Source: a virus
Reading direction: 5' to 3' (one strand)
IMG/VR virus record: IMGVR_UViG_3300033145_001156
Span: 1-64,000 of that record
DNA: 64,000 nucleotides
Part shown: positions 1-6,691 of the stretch, in pieces
Layout of the letters: every line of letters begins with the position of its first letter
How positions within the stretch are numbered: the first letter of the stretch is position 1
The notes under the pieces: model-generated
What the model was told of the DNA's origin: nothing
Seen by the model: only the letters and a program-made list of their open reading frames with translations
Databases searched by the model: none
Translations under genes and position numbers: made by a program

Positions 1-78
1 GGACAGGGGCCGATAGAGGACGTGTACGCAGCATTGGAGGCGCTGGAAGTAGCGTGCCAGGACATCATGCCAGAATGA
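1..78 (+). CDS. 3' end of an unknown gene (partial)
   Basis: The first 78 bases read without a stop and end at TGA (76-78), giving 25 residues rich in Ala, Glu and Val. They include EDVYAALEALEVA, which looks helical. The next gene follows after nine bases with its own GAGGAGG ribosome-binding site. The start lies outside the window and no function can be assigned. Confidence 0.6.
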   Translation, partial: GQGPIEDVYAALEALEVACQDIMPE

Positions 79-87
79 GGAGGATGC

Positions 88-453
88 ATGCCACCATCGA
101 AATATGCGAAAGACATCGAGAAGATCAAGACAGCCCTGGCCGGGATAGTGCCGCAGGTGAAGTGCATCCCGGCGATCAAGGAGGCCATGTCGGACATGCG
201 CGTCGAGATGGCCGCGGTGGTGACGAAGATAGACCTGCTCCACGACAGCTGCCCGTACACCGGGGACATCGCGCTGGCAAGGGTGAACCACAAGAAGCTG
301 GGTGACGTGGAGGCAGACATCAAGGAGCTGAGGGAGAAGCGCAGCGAAGACCGCATCGACAGCGTGAAGGTGCTCGCGAAGGTGGCACTGATCGCCGCGT
401 TCGGAGGAGGGACTGCCGTCGGGTTGGACAAGCTGCTTGAATTCTTTCACTAG
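88..453 (+). CDS. Coiled-coil protein with C-terminal membrane segment
   Basis: A 121-residue protein preceded by GAGGAGG. Residues 5-50 and 70-95 are charged helices likely to form a coiled coil. Residues about 96-114 (VLAKVALIAAFGGGTAVGL) form one hydrophobic segment near the C-terminus. This layout resembles small phage proteins that accompany lysis genes (XhlA-like), and a secreted glycoside hydrolase lies nearby, but I see no diagnostic motif. A tail or membrane-tether role is equally possible. Confidence 0.75.
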   Translation: MPPSKYAKDIEKIKTALAGIVPQVKCIPAIKEAMSDMRVEMAAVVTKIDLLHDSCPYTGDIALARVNHKKLGDVEADIKELREKRSEDRIDSVKVLAKVALIAAFGGGTAVGLDKLLEFFH

Positions 454-461
454 GAGGTGCT

Positions 462-1307
462 GTGAGCAGGAAACTCGTAGTAGGACTGGCCGACACGCAT
501 TGCGGTCATAAGTTGGGGCTGCTGAGCCCCGACACCAGGCTCAAGAACGAGACGGGCATCGGGTACTACAAGCCGCAGATGACCAGCCCGCAGGAGTACC
601 TCTGGGGCATATTCCTGGAGGACGTGGAGAGCATCAGGAGGCTGGCCGGGAGAAGCCCGGTCGTCCTGGTGTTGCTGGGCGACTGGATGCAGGGTGAAAG
701 GCACCCGGAGCAGCTGATGACCCAGCGCCTGTCTGACCAGGTCAAGATAGCTGCGGAAGTAATCGACCCGCTGCTGCGCCGCATCAGGAAGGTCGAGAAG
801 GTGCGGGCGGTGATGAGCACCCCGGCGCACGACCCGCTGGGCGCGCTCACCCTGATGGCCTGCGAGCAGATCCGGAAGGAGCACGGGCTGGACATCGAGA
901 CCGCCATCAGGACGGTCGCCAGGATAGGCAAGTTCGCGCTGGACTTCTCGCACAAGGGCCCGCACCCTGGGGGCAGGGCATGGCTGGACGGCAACACAGT
1001 CAGGTACAGGCTGACGGACATGATGCTGCGGGACATACTGCACGGGAAGGAGCCGCCCAGGGTGTACTGGAGGGCGCACCGGCACGAGTACCGCCACGAG
1101 CGCCGGGAGCTGTACGGCATCCCAGACAGGGTGTCCGACTTGTTCATCTTGCCCTCGTACTGCGGGATGGGATACTGGGCGGCGCAGAACATAGACCAAG
1201 CATACCTGACCAACGGGATGGTGGTGCTGGAGGTCATCGACGGCGAGTTCGCGGGATACGAGACGTTCAAGCGGACGAGGGACGTGAGGCTGGAGGAAGC
1301 ATGGTGA
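462..1307 (+). CDS. Calcineurin-like metallophosphoesterase
   Basis: A 281-residue protein starting at GTG after GAGGTG. Metal-binding motifs of the metallophosphatase fold are visible: ADTHCGH near residue 10 (D and H of motif I), LLGDW near residue 73 (motif II) and RAHRHEY near residue 205 (a variant of GHxH). The family hydrolyses phosphomono- or diesters using two metal ions and includes SbcD/Mre11-type nucleases. The sequence does not reveal the substrate. Motif III (GNH) is not obvious, so activity is probable but not certain. It overlaps the next gene by seven bases. Confidence 0.85.
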   Translation: MSRKLVVGLADTHCGHKLGLLSPDTRLKNETGIGYYKPQMTSPQEYLWGIFLEDVESIRRLAGRSPVVLVLLGDWMQGERHPEQLMTQRLSDQVKIAAEVIDPLLRRIRKVEKVRAVMSTPAHDPLGALTLMACEQIRKEHGLDIETAIRTVARIGKFALDFSHKGPHPGGRAWLDGNTVRYRLTDMMLRDILHGKEPPRVYWRAHRHEYRHERRELYGIPDRVSDLFILPSYCGMGYWAAQNIDQAYLTNGMVVLEVIDGEFAGYETFKRTRDVRLEEAW

Positions 1308-1540
1308 CGGAAAAGAAGAGAACCCTGGCCGAGGAGATAGCCCACATCCTGGAGCCCCCGCGGCAGGAGGATGACGAAATCACGGTCAGGGAGTATGCCG
1401 AGTTCAACGAGTGCACAATTCGCATCGCCTATACGCGGCTCATGAACGCCGCCAAGGACGGGAAGATGACCAAGCGGGAGATTTTGGCTGACCGCAACTG
1501 GTCTTGGGTATTCAGGATGGTGAGAGATGAAGAAGATTAG
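1301..1540 (+). CDS. Small protein, possible DNA-binding
   Basis: A 79-residue protein whose ATG lies inside the end of the phosphoesterase gene. The central part (TVREYAEFNECTIRIAYTRL, then a basic stretch) resembles a short helix-turn-helix of the kind that reads a target and recruits a partner. I would not name a family. It overlaps the following glycoside hydrolase start by 14 bases, so the three genes are probably translated as a coupled set. Confidence 0.6.
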   Translation: MVTEKKRTLAEEIAHILEPPRQEDDEITVREYAEFNECTIRIAYTRLMNAAKDGKMTKREILADRNWSWVFRMVRDEED

Positions 1541-2744
1541 CGTCGTCATCTTGACGTTGTTCTTGCTGGGCACGAGGGCGCTGGCCGACAAGAAGGGCGT
1601 CGCCGGGCCTGGCGGCTGCCCGGACGTGCCGCCGCTGCCAGCATTCTACCACGAGCTGGGGGTGAGCTGGGCCTACTCGTGGGCGTGCTGCGACTGGCAC
1701 ACGGGGGTCGAATACGTGCCCATGGTGCGCAGCATCCACGGTTACAGCGCGGACGACCTGATCCGGATGGTGCTGCGGCATGGCAGCGGGTCATACTGGC
1801 TGATAGGCAACGAGCCGGACAACGGGGGGCAGGACGACCTGACCCCGTCCCAGGCCGCCGAGGCGTACGGCGAGATCGCCCAGAACATCCTGCTGGTGGA
1901 CCCGAACGCCAGGCTCATCATGCTGGGACTCCAGAGCGGGAGCTGGGACGGGCGGGAGTACCTGCGGAACTTCCGGGCGGAGTGGATGGAGCGCTGGGGC
2001 TTCGGCGTGGACGACGTCGTGGCTGGCTGGCACGTGCACGCCTACGCCCACCCCTGGGGGGGCCAGACCCAGGACGAGGCCATCGCGCGCGTCAAGACGT
2101 ACGTCCAGGCGTTCCGCATAGAGATCGACAGGGAGAGCTCCGGCGCCGAGCTGTGGGTGACCGAGTACGGCACGCTGTACGGGCCCTACGCGAACACGCT
2201 GCATGTCATGGAGGTCATGACGGAGTGGCTGGAGGGTTACCCGGGGGTGCAGCGGTACGCGTGGTTCTACTTCGGCCACCCCAGCTGCGAGTGGGACGGG
2301 ACGGCGCTGTACACCTGCGCATCCGAGATGTCCTCGCTGGGGAGGTTGTACGCGTCCCTCGCTCCCGGTGCCACTCCGGCAGTCACCCTGTCTCCCAGCA
2401 CGACCCCCGTGCCGAGCCGAACGCCGCCCCCGACATGCACCCCATCCGCGACGATGATTCCCACCCAGACTCCTACCCAGACTCCTACCCTGATCCCCAC
2501 CTCCACACCTGTTCCCAGCTCGACCCCGACTCCCACCCAGACCCCCGCTCTCACGCGAGTCCCCGTCTTCATAGAGCCCCGGCTGGACATGACCGTGTCC
2601 CCTGACCCCGTCGAGCGCGACATGCAGAAGACCCAGGTCTTCATCACGCTGGTGAACCACGTCCGGACCCTGGTCATCGGCGTCCTCCTGGTCGCCGGGC
2701 TGGTGAACGGGATCGACCTCGCCGTCAGGTGGAAGAAGTCCTAG
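1527..2744 (+). CDS. Secreted, membrane-anchored glycoside hydrolase (GH128/Asl1-like)
   Basis: A 405-residue exported enzyme. Residues 1-20 form a signal peptide (KKISVVILTLFLLGTRALA). Residues about 35-285 look like a TIM-barrel glycosidase. WLIGNEPD (about 91-98) supplies a likely acid/base Glu, WHVHAY follows near 168, and VTEYGT (about 211-216) supplies a likely nucleophile Glu. These features match the Asl1/GH128 endo-glucanase type, though family assignment by eye is tentative. Residues about 290-345 are a Thr/Pro/Ser-rich linker, and one transmembrane helix near residues 378-395 ends in basic residues. That fits a surface-tethered enzyme, either virion-borne or displayed on the infected cell. 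The stop codon is followed directly by a 20-bp palindrome. Confidence 0.85.
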   Translation: MKKISVVILTLFLLGTRALADKKGVAGPGGCPDVPPLPAFYHELGVSWAYSWACCDWHTGVEYVPMVRSIHGYSADDLIRMVLRHGSGSYWLIGNEPDNGGQDDLTPSQAAEAYGEIAQNILLVDPNARLIMLGLQSGSWDGREYLRNFRAEWMERWGFGVDDVVAGWHVHAYAHPWGGQTQDEAIARVKTYVQAFRIEIDRESSGAELWVTEYGTLYGPYANTLHVMEVMTEWLEGYPGVQRYAWFYFGHPSCEWDGTALYTCASEMSSLGRLYASLAPGATPAVTLSPSTTPVPSRTPPPTCTPSATMIPTQTPTQTPTLIPTSTPVPSSTPTPTQTPALTRVPVFIEPRLDMTVSPDPVERDMQKTQVFITLVNHVRTLVIGVLLVAGLVNGIDLAVRWKKS

Positions 2745-2761
2745 ACTTTGCGCAAAGTCTA
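2742..2761. repeat. Junction palindrome, copy 1 (longest)
   Basis: TAGACTTTGCGCAAAGTCTA is a perfect 20-bp palindrome. Its first bases are the stop codon of the glycoside hydrolase. It holds the 14-bp core (2745-2758) shared by all copies. Confidence 0.9.
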
Positions 2762-2805
2762 ATCTTAAAATTCTCCGATTTGTTCAAAACTGGTGCTGCA
2801 AACCC

Positions 2806-2834
2806 TTGACAAATGCAGAGAAATGTTGTATAAT
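2806..2834 (+). promoter_or_regulatory. Sigma70-type promoter
   Basis: TTGACA (2806-2811), a 17-base spacer and TATAAT (2829-2834) match the consensus exactly. Transcription would begin near 2841 and lead into the gene at 2876. Confidence 0.9.
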
Positions 2835-2875
2835 ATAGACAGATGAGGGACACGCAGACACAGAGGAGAAAGCAG

Positions 2876-3148
2876 ATGACAAAGCAGGAACAGGAAGCAA
2901 CCAAGCCAAAAGCATATTATACACTAAGTGAGGAGTTCGGGCAGGGAGTGGCAGAGACATACCTGAGTAAATGCAAACGAACAGTCATAGAATTCACGGG
3001 TGATGTGATGTATTTTGGCACGCGCGAGTCACATGATTATAGACTCCTAGTAGCTACCGGCAAAACCAGAGAAGAGCGCGATGCAGTCCGCAAGATCGAC
3101 TGGGCAGCGATCAATGACGAGATGGTGAGGCACACAGCGGGGCATTGA
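2876..3148 (+). CDS. Unknown protein behind a strong promoter
   Basis: A 90-residue protein. The ATG at 2876 is preferred over the in-frame ATG at 2843 because GAGGAG lies eight bases upstream and 2843 falls at the predicted transcription start. The N-terminus is charged (KQEQEATKPKAYY), followed by a mixed alpha/beta sequence. No family recognised. Its own consensus promoter suggests early, strong expression. Confidence 0.75.
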   Translation: MTKQEQEATKPKAYYTLSEEFGQGVAETYLSKCKRTVIEFTGDVMYFGTRESHDYRLLVATGKTREERDAVRKIDWAAINDEMVRHTAGH

Positions 3149-3355
3149 GTCCCGCTGAGGGGCTAGCTGAACGGGACAGACTTACAGTCTGTTGCCTGCT
3201 ATCCCACTGGGTCAACAAATGTGGAGATGCTGGAGCAATCCCAGTAAGTTCCAGGGCAGGCAAGAGGCCATAAAAGATTAGGCCCTACTGATAGCTATAG
3301 ATCCGTAAGGGGTTTAGGCGGACAGAGCGGCTCAATAATGAGTATAGCAACAGGA
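3149..3355 (+). ncRNA. Structured intergenic RNA (candidate)
   Basis: There is no gene in these 207 bases, but several strong hairpins are present: GTCCCG/CGGGAC (3149-3177), ACAGACT/AGTCTGT with a three-base loop (3174-3190), and TTGCCTGC (3192-3199) paired with GCAGGCAA (3256-3263). The last pair encloses ACTGGG/CCCAGT. The nested arms suggest a folded RNA between two genes rather than a terminator, since no T-tract follows. I cannot assign a known class. Confidence 0.45.
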
Positions 3356-3359
3356 GAGG

Positions 3360-3506
3360 ATGAGCATGGCAGACCACATGACCACAGACGATAGAGCGGA
3401 ACAGGTAAGCTGGCTCAGGGAGTTGGCAGTCAACATCTCCGAGAACCTCGGAGAGGGGACGGCTGAGGAGCTGGTCGAATACGCTGAGCGCCACATAACC
3501 AAATAG
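3360..3506 (+). CDS. Small acidic protein
   Basis: A 48-residue protein after AGGAGAGG. Two acidic helices can be predicted (AEQVSWLRELAVNISENL and TAEELVEYAERHI). No family recognised. It is followed by a short gap and another small acidic gene. Confidence 0.55.
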   Translation: MSMADHMTTDDRAEQVSWLRELAVNISENLGEGTAEELVEYAERHITK

Positions 3507-3551
3507 ACAGGAGCTTGCGCCTCTGCCGATTGCCTCACAGGAGGGGATACG

Positions 3552-3758
3552 ATGGACTGGACAAAACGAGTTGGAGAGTTGCACAAAATGGCGCACGACT
3601 ACCATGAGACGCAACCGGCAATGGTAGAGGACTACGAGTCGCCGGAGCAATACGTAGAGGCGATGGTGCGGTGCGTTTGCGCAGGTGAGCATATCACGGA
3701 TCTTGACGAGCGACGGGTGGTTCGCAACGAGTTGGAGCGCATAGTCGGAATCGACTAG
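3552..3758 (+). CDS. Small acidic helical protein
   Basis: A 68-residue protein with AGGAGGGG in front of the ATG. It is largely helical and acidic (HETQPAMVEDYESPEQYVEA), with two Cys (VRCVCAGEH) but no complete metal site. It is one of a run of small accessory genes. Function unknown. Confidence 0.7.
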   Translation: MDWTKRVGELHKMAHDYHETQPAMVEDYESPEQYVEAMVRCVCAGEHITDLDERRVVRNELERIVGID

Positions 3759-3817
3759 CAAGGAGCTTGCCTCGCGGGGCAGGCGAGAGCGGCGCAACGA
3801 TAGCGAGAAGGAATGAG

Positions 3818-4027
3818 ATGATGAAGCCACGATATACATACAAGAATTTCAATACAGTGAAAATCCATTATACCTCTGGGCGATTCATTGGGTGGAGCAA
3901 GGAAACTGGCCCGCTCAATGTCCGATATGCGGGATTTGACCGCGGAGTTACCATGCTCTGGATACCTTTCTACTTGCTGACCAGGGCCACAAAGGACGCG
4001 ATAGCTATATTAGAGGAGGCATCATGA
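3818..4027 (+). CDS. Unknown 69-residue protein
   Basis: Starts at ATG 3818 after GAGAAGG. The sequence is basic and aromatic at the N-terminus (KPRYTYKNFNTVKIHY) and more hydrophobic in the middle (TMLWIPFYLLTRA). It overlaps the start of the ribbon-helix-helix gene by four bases (ATGA), so the two are probably translationally coupled. Confidence 0.7.
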   Translation: MMKPRYTYKNFNTVKIHYTSGRFIGWSKETGPLNVRYAGFDRGVTMLWIPFYLLTRATKDAIAILEEAS

Positions 4028-4197
4028 AGAAACTTGCGACACTGAGCGTTAAAGTTCCCGAACAGGTACACGTGAAGATCAAGGCGGTTGCAACAAGGTA
4101 CGGCGTGTCAATAGCAACCGTTGTCCGCTGGGCGATCGCGACCTACTTTGAGGCCGAGGGGTTACCAAGGGCATTGGAGGCGGGCGATGGGGAATAA
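4024..4197 (+). CDS. Ribbon-helix-helix (CopG/Arc-like) DNA-binding protein
   Basis: A 57-residue protein. A short beta strand (ATLSVKVPEQ) is followed by two helices (VHVKIKAVATRYGVS and IATVVRWAIATYFEAEG), the order and length expected for a ribbon-helix-helix repressor that binds DNA as a dimer through the strand. The gene is short and easily missed, but it sits in an unbroken ATGA-coupled series. It could regulate this small-gene cluster or act as an antitoxin. No toxin is apparent beside it. Confidence 0.75.
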   Translation: MKKLATLSVKVPEQVHVKIKAVATRYGVSIATVVRWAIATYFEAEGLPRALEAGDGE

Positions 4198-4606
4198 GTG
4201 GGAAATCAACCCTGACGATCCGTATGAGATCGTAGATGAGAATGGGGATGTGATAGCCCGGGCATGTAACGAGCCTGACGCTCTGATGGCAATGTCTTGC
4301 GCCAACGCCCGTCTCATAGCCACCGCGCCGGAACTGTTGGCGGCTTGCGAGTCAGCACTTAAGGCCCTGAACGAACTGCCCAGCAGATTGTGGCCGATGG
4401 GCATGGATGGGCGCCGATTCTGCCCGTATTACTTCGTGATCTCTGATCTGCTCACCGTGATCGCCAAGGCAACGCTCAAAATCAGCGAGGAGGAGATGCA
4501 TGGGCAGGCGAGACAGCAGCATAGTGGCACGGATATTGTGGCTGGCGATAGCGGCGGCAGCGATCGTGTGGCTGATGTCCCCAGGAATAACGAGGTGACG
4601 GGATGA
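4187..4606 (+). CDS. Unknown protein with variable tail
   Basis: A 139-residue protein starting inside the end of the ribbon-helix-helix gene. Residues 1-100 look like a real domain with a pattern common in phage proteins (ANARLIATAPELLAACESALKAL). From about residue 105 the sequence is polar and low-complexity (GQARQQHSGTDIVAGDSGGS). This part lies over another small gene in a different frame, so the true selective constraint there may be on the other frame. Confidence 0.75.
   Translation: MGNKWEINPDDPYEIVDENGDVIARACNEPDALMAMSCANARLIATAPELLAACESALKALNELPSRLWPMGMDGRRFCPYYFVISDLLTVIAKATLKISEEEMHGQARQQHSGTDIVAGDSGGSDRVADVPRNNEVTG
4500..4598 (+). CDS. 32-residue membrane protein nested inside another gene
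   Basis: In the +1 frame of the preceding gene, an ATG at 4500 follows AGGAGG by five bases. It encodes a short basic N-terminus (GRRDSS) and one transmembrane helix (ARILWLAIAAAAIVWLM). The stop lies just before the next gene. The good ribosome-binding site and a clean hydrophobic segment argue for a real gene. Small phage membrane proteins of this kind can be holins, holin inhibitors or membrane anchors. Nothing here decides between them. Confidence 0.55.
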   Translation: MGRRDSSIVARILWLAIAAAAIVWLMSPGITR

Positions 4607-4800
4607 ACTTCGAGGAATGGCTATACCAGCGTTGTGCTAGTCCGGGGCGGGGCTGGCGTTATCGACTCTACCGCATCGTAGCTGACGCCAATCAGTGGTG
4701 GTTCTACACGTCCAGCTTCGAGCGCTGGACGGTATGGGTAGCGGCAATATTGATAGCGCTTCTGGCTGGCCTGGTGCTGGCCCGAATCATAGGAGGATGA
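4603..4800 (+). CDS. Small membrane protein
   Basis: A 65-residue protein. The aromatic, basic N-terminal half (EEWLYQRC, GWRYRLYRIV) is followed by a C-terminal transmembrane helix (VWVAAILIALLAGLVLARII). It starts in an ATGA overlap with the previous gene. It could be a holin-type or membrane-modifying protein. No family recognised. Confidence 0.75.
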   Translation: MNFEEWLYQRCASPGRGWRYRLYRIVADANQWWFYTSSFERWTVWVAAILIALLAGLVLARIIGG

Positions 4801-4801
4801 G

Positions 4802-5146
4802 GTGGGAATGGGTGGAGCATATCAAGATGCATTAGAAAAGGAACAGAAGCGCAAGGCTCAGGTCAAGGCCGAAGCCCTGGCTGCTGAGGATGCGGCGGTC
4901 TACAATCTGAGGGAGATACGTAAGCTGGAGCAACGCACTGAGAGGCTAGGGCGCATGTTTGCAGATTCCGAGCGCGCGGGCGTTCTGCTCACGCGGCTGG
5001 TCGAACGGATGGGACACGATCTAGCAGTAATTGCGGGAGAAGGCTGGGGCAACAAAGTCTACACCCTCATTGGCCAAGCTGAGTACGACGCGGCCATGCA
5101 CGACGCAGAGGGGCCGGACGTGAAGAGGGAGGATTGTGTGCCGTGA
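4802..5146 (+). CDS. Coiled-coil protein
   Basis: A 114-residue protein from GTG 4802, five bases after AGGAGG. An ATG at 4808 is the alternative. Residues 8-60 are strongly charged heptad-like helices (EKEQKRKAQVKAEALAAED, REIRKLEQRTERL). The rest is alpha/beta. Function unknown. Confidence 0.75.
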   Translation: MGMGGAYQDALEKEQKRKAQVKAEALAAEDAAVYNLREIRKLEQRTERLGRMFADSERAGVLLTRLVERMGHDLAVIAGEGWGNKVYTLIGQAEYDAAMHDAEGPDVKREDCVP

Positions 5147-5538
5147 GTGAGCCGAAACGATGGGAGAAGACCTACACAAAACCGGAACGCTCAGAGATGG
5201 CTCTACATGCCACCTTAGCATTGGGGGGCAATGAGGACAAGGTGGCAGTCGTATGCCTTCGCTACGAATACACGCTCCGGGCCAAGGACGTGCAATTTGC
5301 AGAATTGGTAGAGCTGTACAACGACCTCTATGACCTATCGCAGACCACAGTCCGGAAATACAAGATGCTTGAGGCCACGCTCAAGTCTAAGGACGTGCAG
5401 ATAGCGGCGCTGGTGATGGCGTGTCTTAAATTCTCGAAAGCACATGGCTATGATCACACTACAGACATTACAGATGCAATGGTAGACCCACAGGACTGGG
5501 CAGAGTTTGATGCTGCAATCAAGGAGGCGACGCAATGA
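5143..5538 (+). CDS. Helical protein, paralogue of the next gene
   Basis: A 131-residue protein. GTG 5143 is chosen over TTG 5134 because GGGAGGA then lies ten bases upstream. It shares TLRAKDVQ and the C-terminal IKEAT with the following protein (TLRAKDEQIAALV ... IKEAT), which points to duplication. The internal TLRAKDVQFAEL and TLKSKDVQIAALV segments look like an internal repeat. No function known. Confidence 0.75.
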   Translation: MSEPKRWEKTYTKPERSEMALHATLALGGNEDKVAVVCLRYEYTLRAKDVQFAELVELYNDLYDLSQTTVRKYKMLEATLKSKDVQIAALVMACLKFSKAHGYDHTTDITDAMVDPQDWAEFDAAIKEATQ

Positions 5539-5855
5539 GTGAGGCAATGAGTTTCGAGGAACGATTGTCGAGGGTGATCATACAATTGGGCCAACAGCGG
5601 GATGAGTATTTATATAACCGAACTCTGACAATGCTGGCAAACAATCAGCTACAGCTACGCTATGAGAAAACGTTGCGGGCCAAGGACGAGCAGATAGCGG
5701 CGCTAGTAGCTATACTAGAGAGCTTCATGTTAGAGCCTGGCCCGGAATGGGAACAGTCAGAACTTGTAGCAACGGACGGATTGATTGCTATCTACATTGA
5801 TGTTGACAAGTTCGCTAGGGCCAGAGCTGCAATCAAGGAGGCGACGAATGGATGA
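5535..5855 (+). CDS. Helical protein, paralogue of the previous gene
   Basis: A 106-residue protein in ATGA overlap with its paralogue. It contains one TLRAKDEQIAALV repeat and the same IKEAT end. The two probably form coiled-coil homo- or hetero-oligomers. Function unknown. Confidence 0.75.
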   Translation: MSEAMSFEERLSRVIIQLGQQRDEYLYNRTLTMLANNQLQLRYEKTLRAKDEQIAALVAILESFMLEPGPEWEQSELVATDGLIAIYIDVDKFARARAAIKEATNG

Positions 5856-6006
5856 GGCATCACGCACATGCAGCGAATGTGGCAAGGAGCGCCCAGTATC
5901 AGAGATGCACCAAATCGAGATATGGGTAAATCGTAGGTGGCGTTGGCTCTGGTTCTGCAAAGACACGACTTGCGCGGGCGACTTTCAAATGGGTTGCGAG
6001 GGTTAG
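5848..6006 (+). CDS. Zinc-ribbon microprotein
   Basis: A 52-residue protein. CSECGKERP and WFCKDTTCAGDF provide CxxC and CxxxxC pairs that can hold one zinc ion. The ATG is inside the end of the previous gene. It is one of many short Cys-pair proteins in this genome. Such proteins usually bind nucleic acid or a host protein, but no target is indicated. Confidence 0.7.
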   Translation: MDEASRTCSECGKERPVSEMHQIEIWVNRRWRWLWFCKDTTCAGDFQMGCEG

Positions 6007-6017
6007 GAGGCAACATC

Positions 6018-6185
6018 ATGAAGTGGAAAGTCACACGCAACGGCGAAGACCTGTACCCTGGTGATACCGGTCTGCCGAAGAGGGGCGCGATGCGACAGGC
6101 TCAGATGTTCAACCGCTGGGCCAAGGCGAACGGTGGGAAGGCGACGTATGGGATCAAGCCGCTGAAGGAGGGGAAGGGGAAATGA
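6018..6185 (+). CDS. Small basic protein
   Basis: A 55-residue, strongly basic protein after AGGAGG. It starts WKVTRNGEDLYPGDTGLPKR. It overlaps the next gene by four bases. No family recognised. The charge suggests nucleic-acid contact. Confidence 0.7.
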   Translation: MKWKVTRNGEDLYPGDTGLPKRGAMRQAQMFNRWAKANGGKATYGIKPLKEGKGK

Positions 6186-6544
6186 GAGTAAGTTGTTGGG
6201 AGTGTGGTAGGATATTACCCAGCATCCCACCCTACCACGAGGAGAGCAAAGACTGGGGCAAATACGAACTTTGTGGCAAATGCGAGGCGATCGCCGGAAA
6301 GAGGCGCGGGCGGGCGATAAAACGGGGGATATGCCCTTACTGTGACGGCCCACTAGAAGACGCCCCGGTTGATAATTATTGTTCACCCTGCCGGTGGTAC
6401 TTTGATAACTCAGATGAGGATCCCGGCCCGACACTTCCAATGGAAGACATAGATGCGGACCTTCTACCGGGCGATGGGATCATGACCCCATATGGCCCGA
6501 TGACGTCGGGATTCAATAGAGATAAGCCGCCGTGGCAGCGATAG
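6182..6544 (+). CDS. Double zinc-ribbon protein
   Basis: A 120-residue protein with CWECG and CGKCE in the first 35 residues and CPYCDG and CSPC near residues 50-72, that is, two four-Cys zinc sites. The acidic C-terminal part (NSDEDPGPTLPMEDIDADLL) looks disordered. It is the last gene before a strong promoter and structured leader. Confidence 0.75.
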   Translation: MRVSCWECGRILPSIPPYHEESKDWGKYELCGKCEAIAGKRRGRAIKRGICPYCDGPLEDAPVDNYCSPCRWYFDNSDEDPGPTLPMEDIDADLLPGDGIMTPYGPMTSGFNRDKPPWQR

Positions 6545-6546
6545 GC

Positions 6547-6575
6547 TTGACAAGATTCTAGATCCGTGGTATGAT
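6547..6575 (+). promoter_or_regulatory. Sigma70-type promoter of the Sak4-like gene
   Basis: TTGACA (6547-6552), 17 bases, TATGAT (6570-6575), preceded by TGG (extended -10). About 26 bases are nearly identical to the promoter at 8888, so the two are related by duplication. The start is predicted near 6582. Confidence 0.85.
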
Positions 6576-6580
6576 AGACT

Positions 6581-6666
6581 TGCTAGGGAGAGAGAAATGA
6601 GTATAATATCATCAAGCTCCTGGACGGCTCTCTCCCTAGCAGAAGAGATAAACCGGACGGGAGCTT
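6581..6666 (+). ncRNA. Pseudoknot-type leader R1
   Basis: TGCTAGGGAGAGAG (6581-6594) is fully complementary to 6628-6641 (14 bp). Inside its loop, AAGCTCCTG (6614-6622) pairs with CGGGAGCTT (6658-6666) lying outside it: nine pairs, one of them G-U. The order S1-A-S1'-A' gives an H-type pseudoknot, or two competing hairpins. TTTT-G-TT follows the last arm. The RNA starts at the predicted transcription start and ends about 12 bases before the ribosome-binding site of the Sak4-like gene, so it is a candidate cis-regulator. Confidence 0.65.
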
Positions 6667-6691
6667 TTGTTGTCTTACAGGAGGATGAGTG

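Noticed and set aside
450-2660. Long minus-strand reading frames opposite the phosphoesterase and glycosidase genes
   Set aside because: They are antisense to clear protein families, lack ribosome-binding sites and follow from the GC-rich codon pattern of the + strand genes.
2742-2761. Palindromes interpreted as intrinsic terminators
   Set aside because: The hairpin is short (five to seven pairs), the loop is GCGC and no T-tract follows at any copy. Several copies are inside genes.
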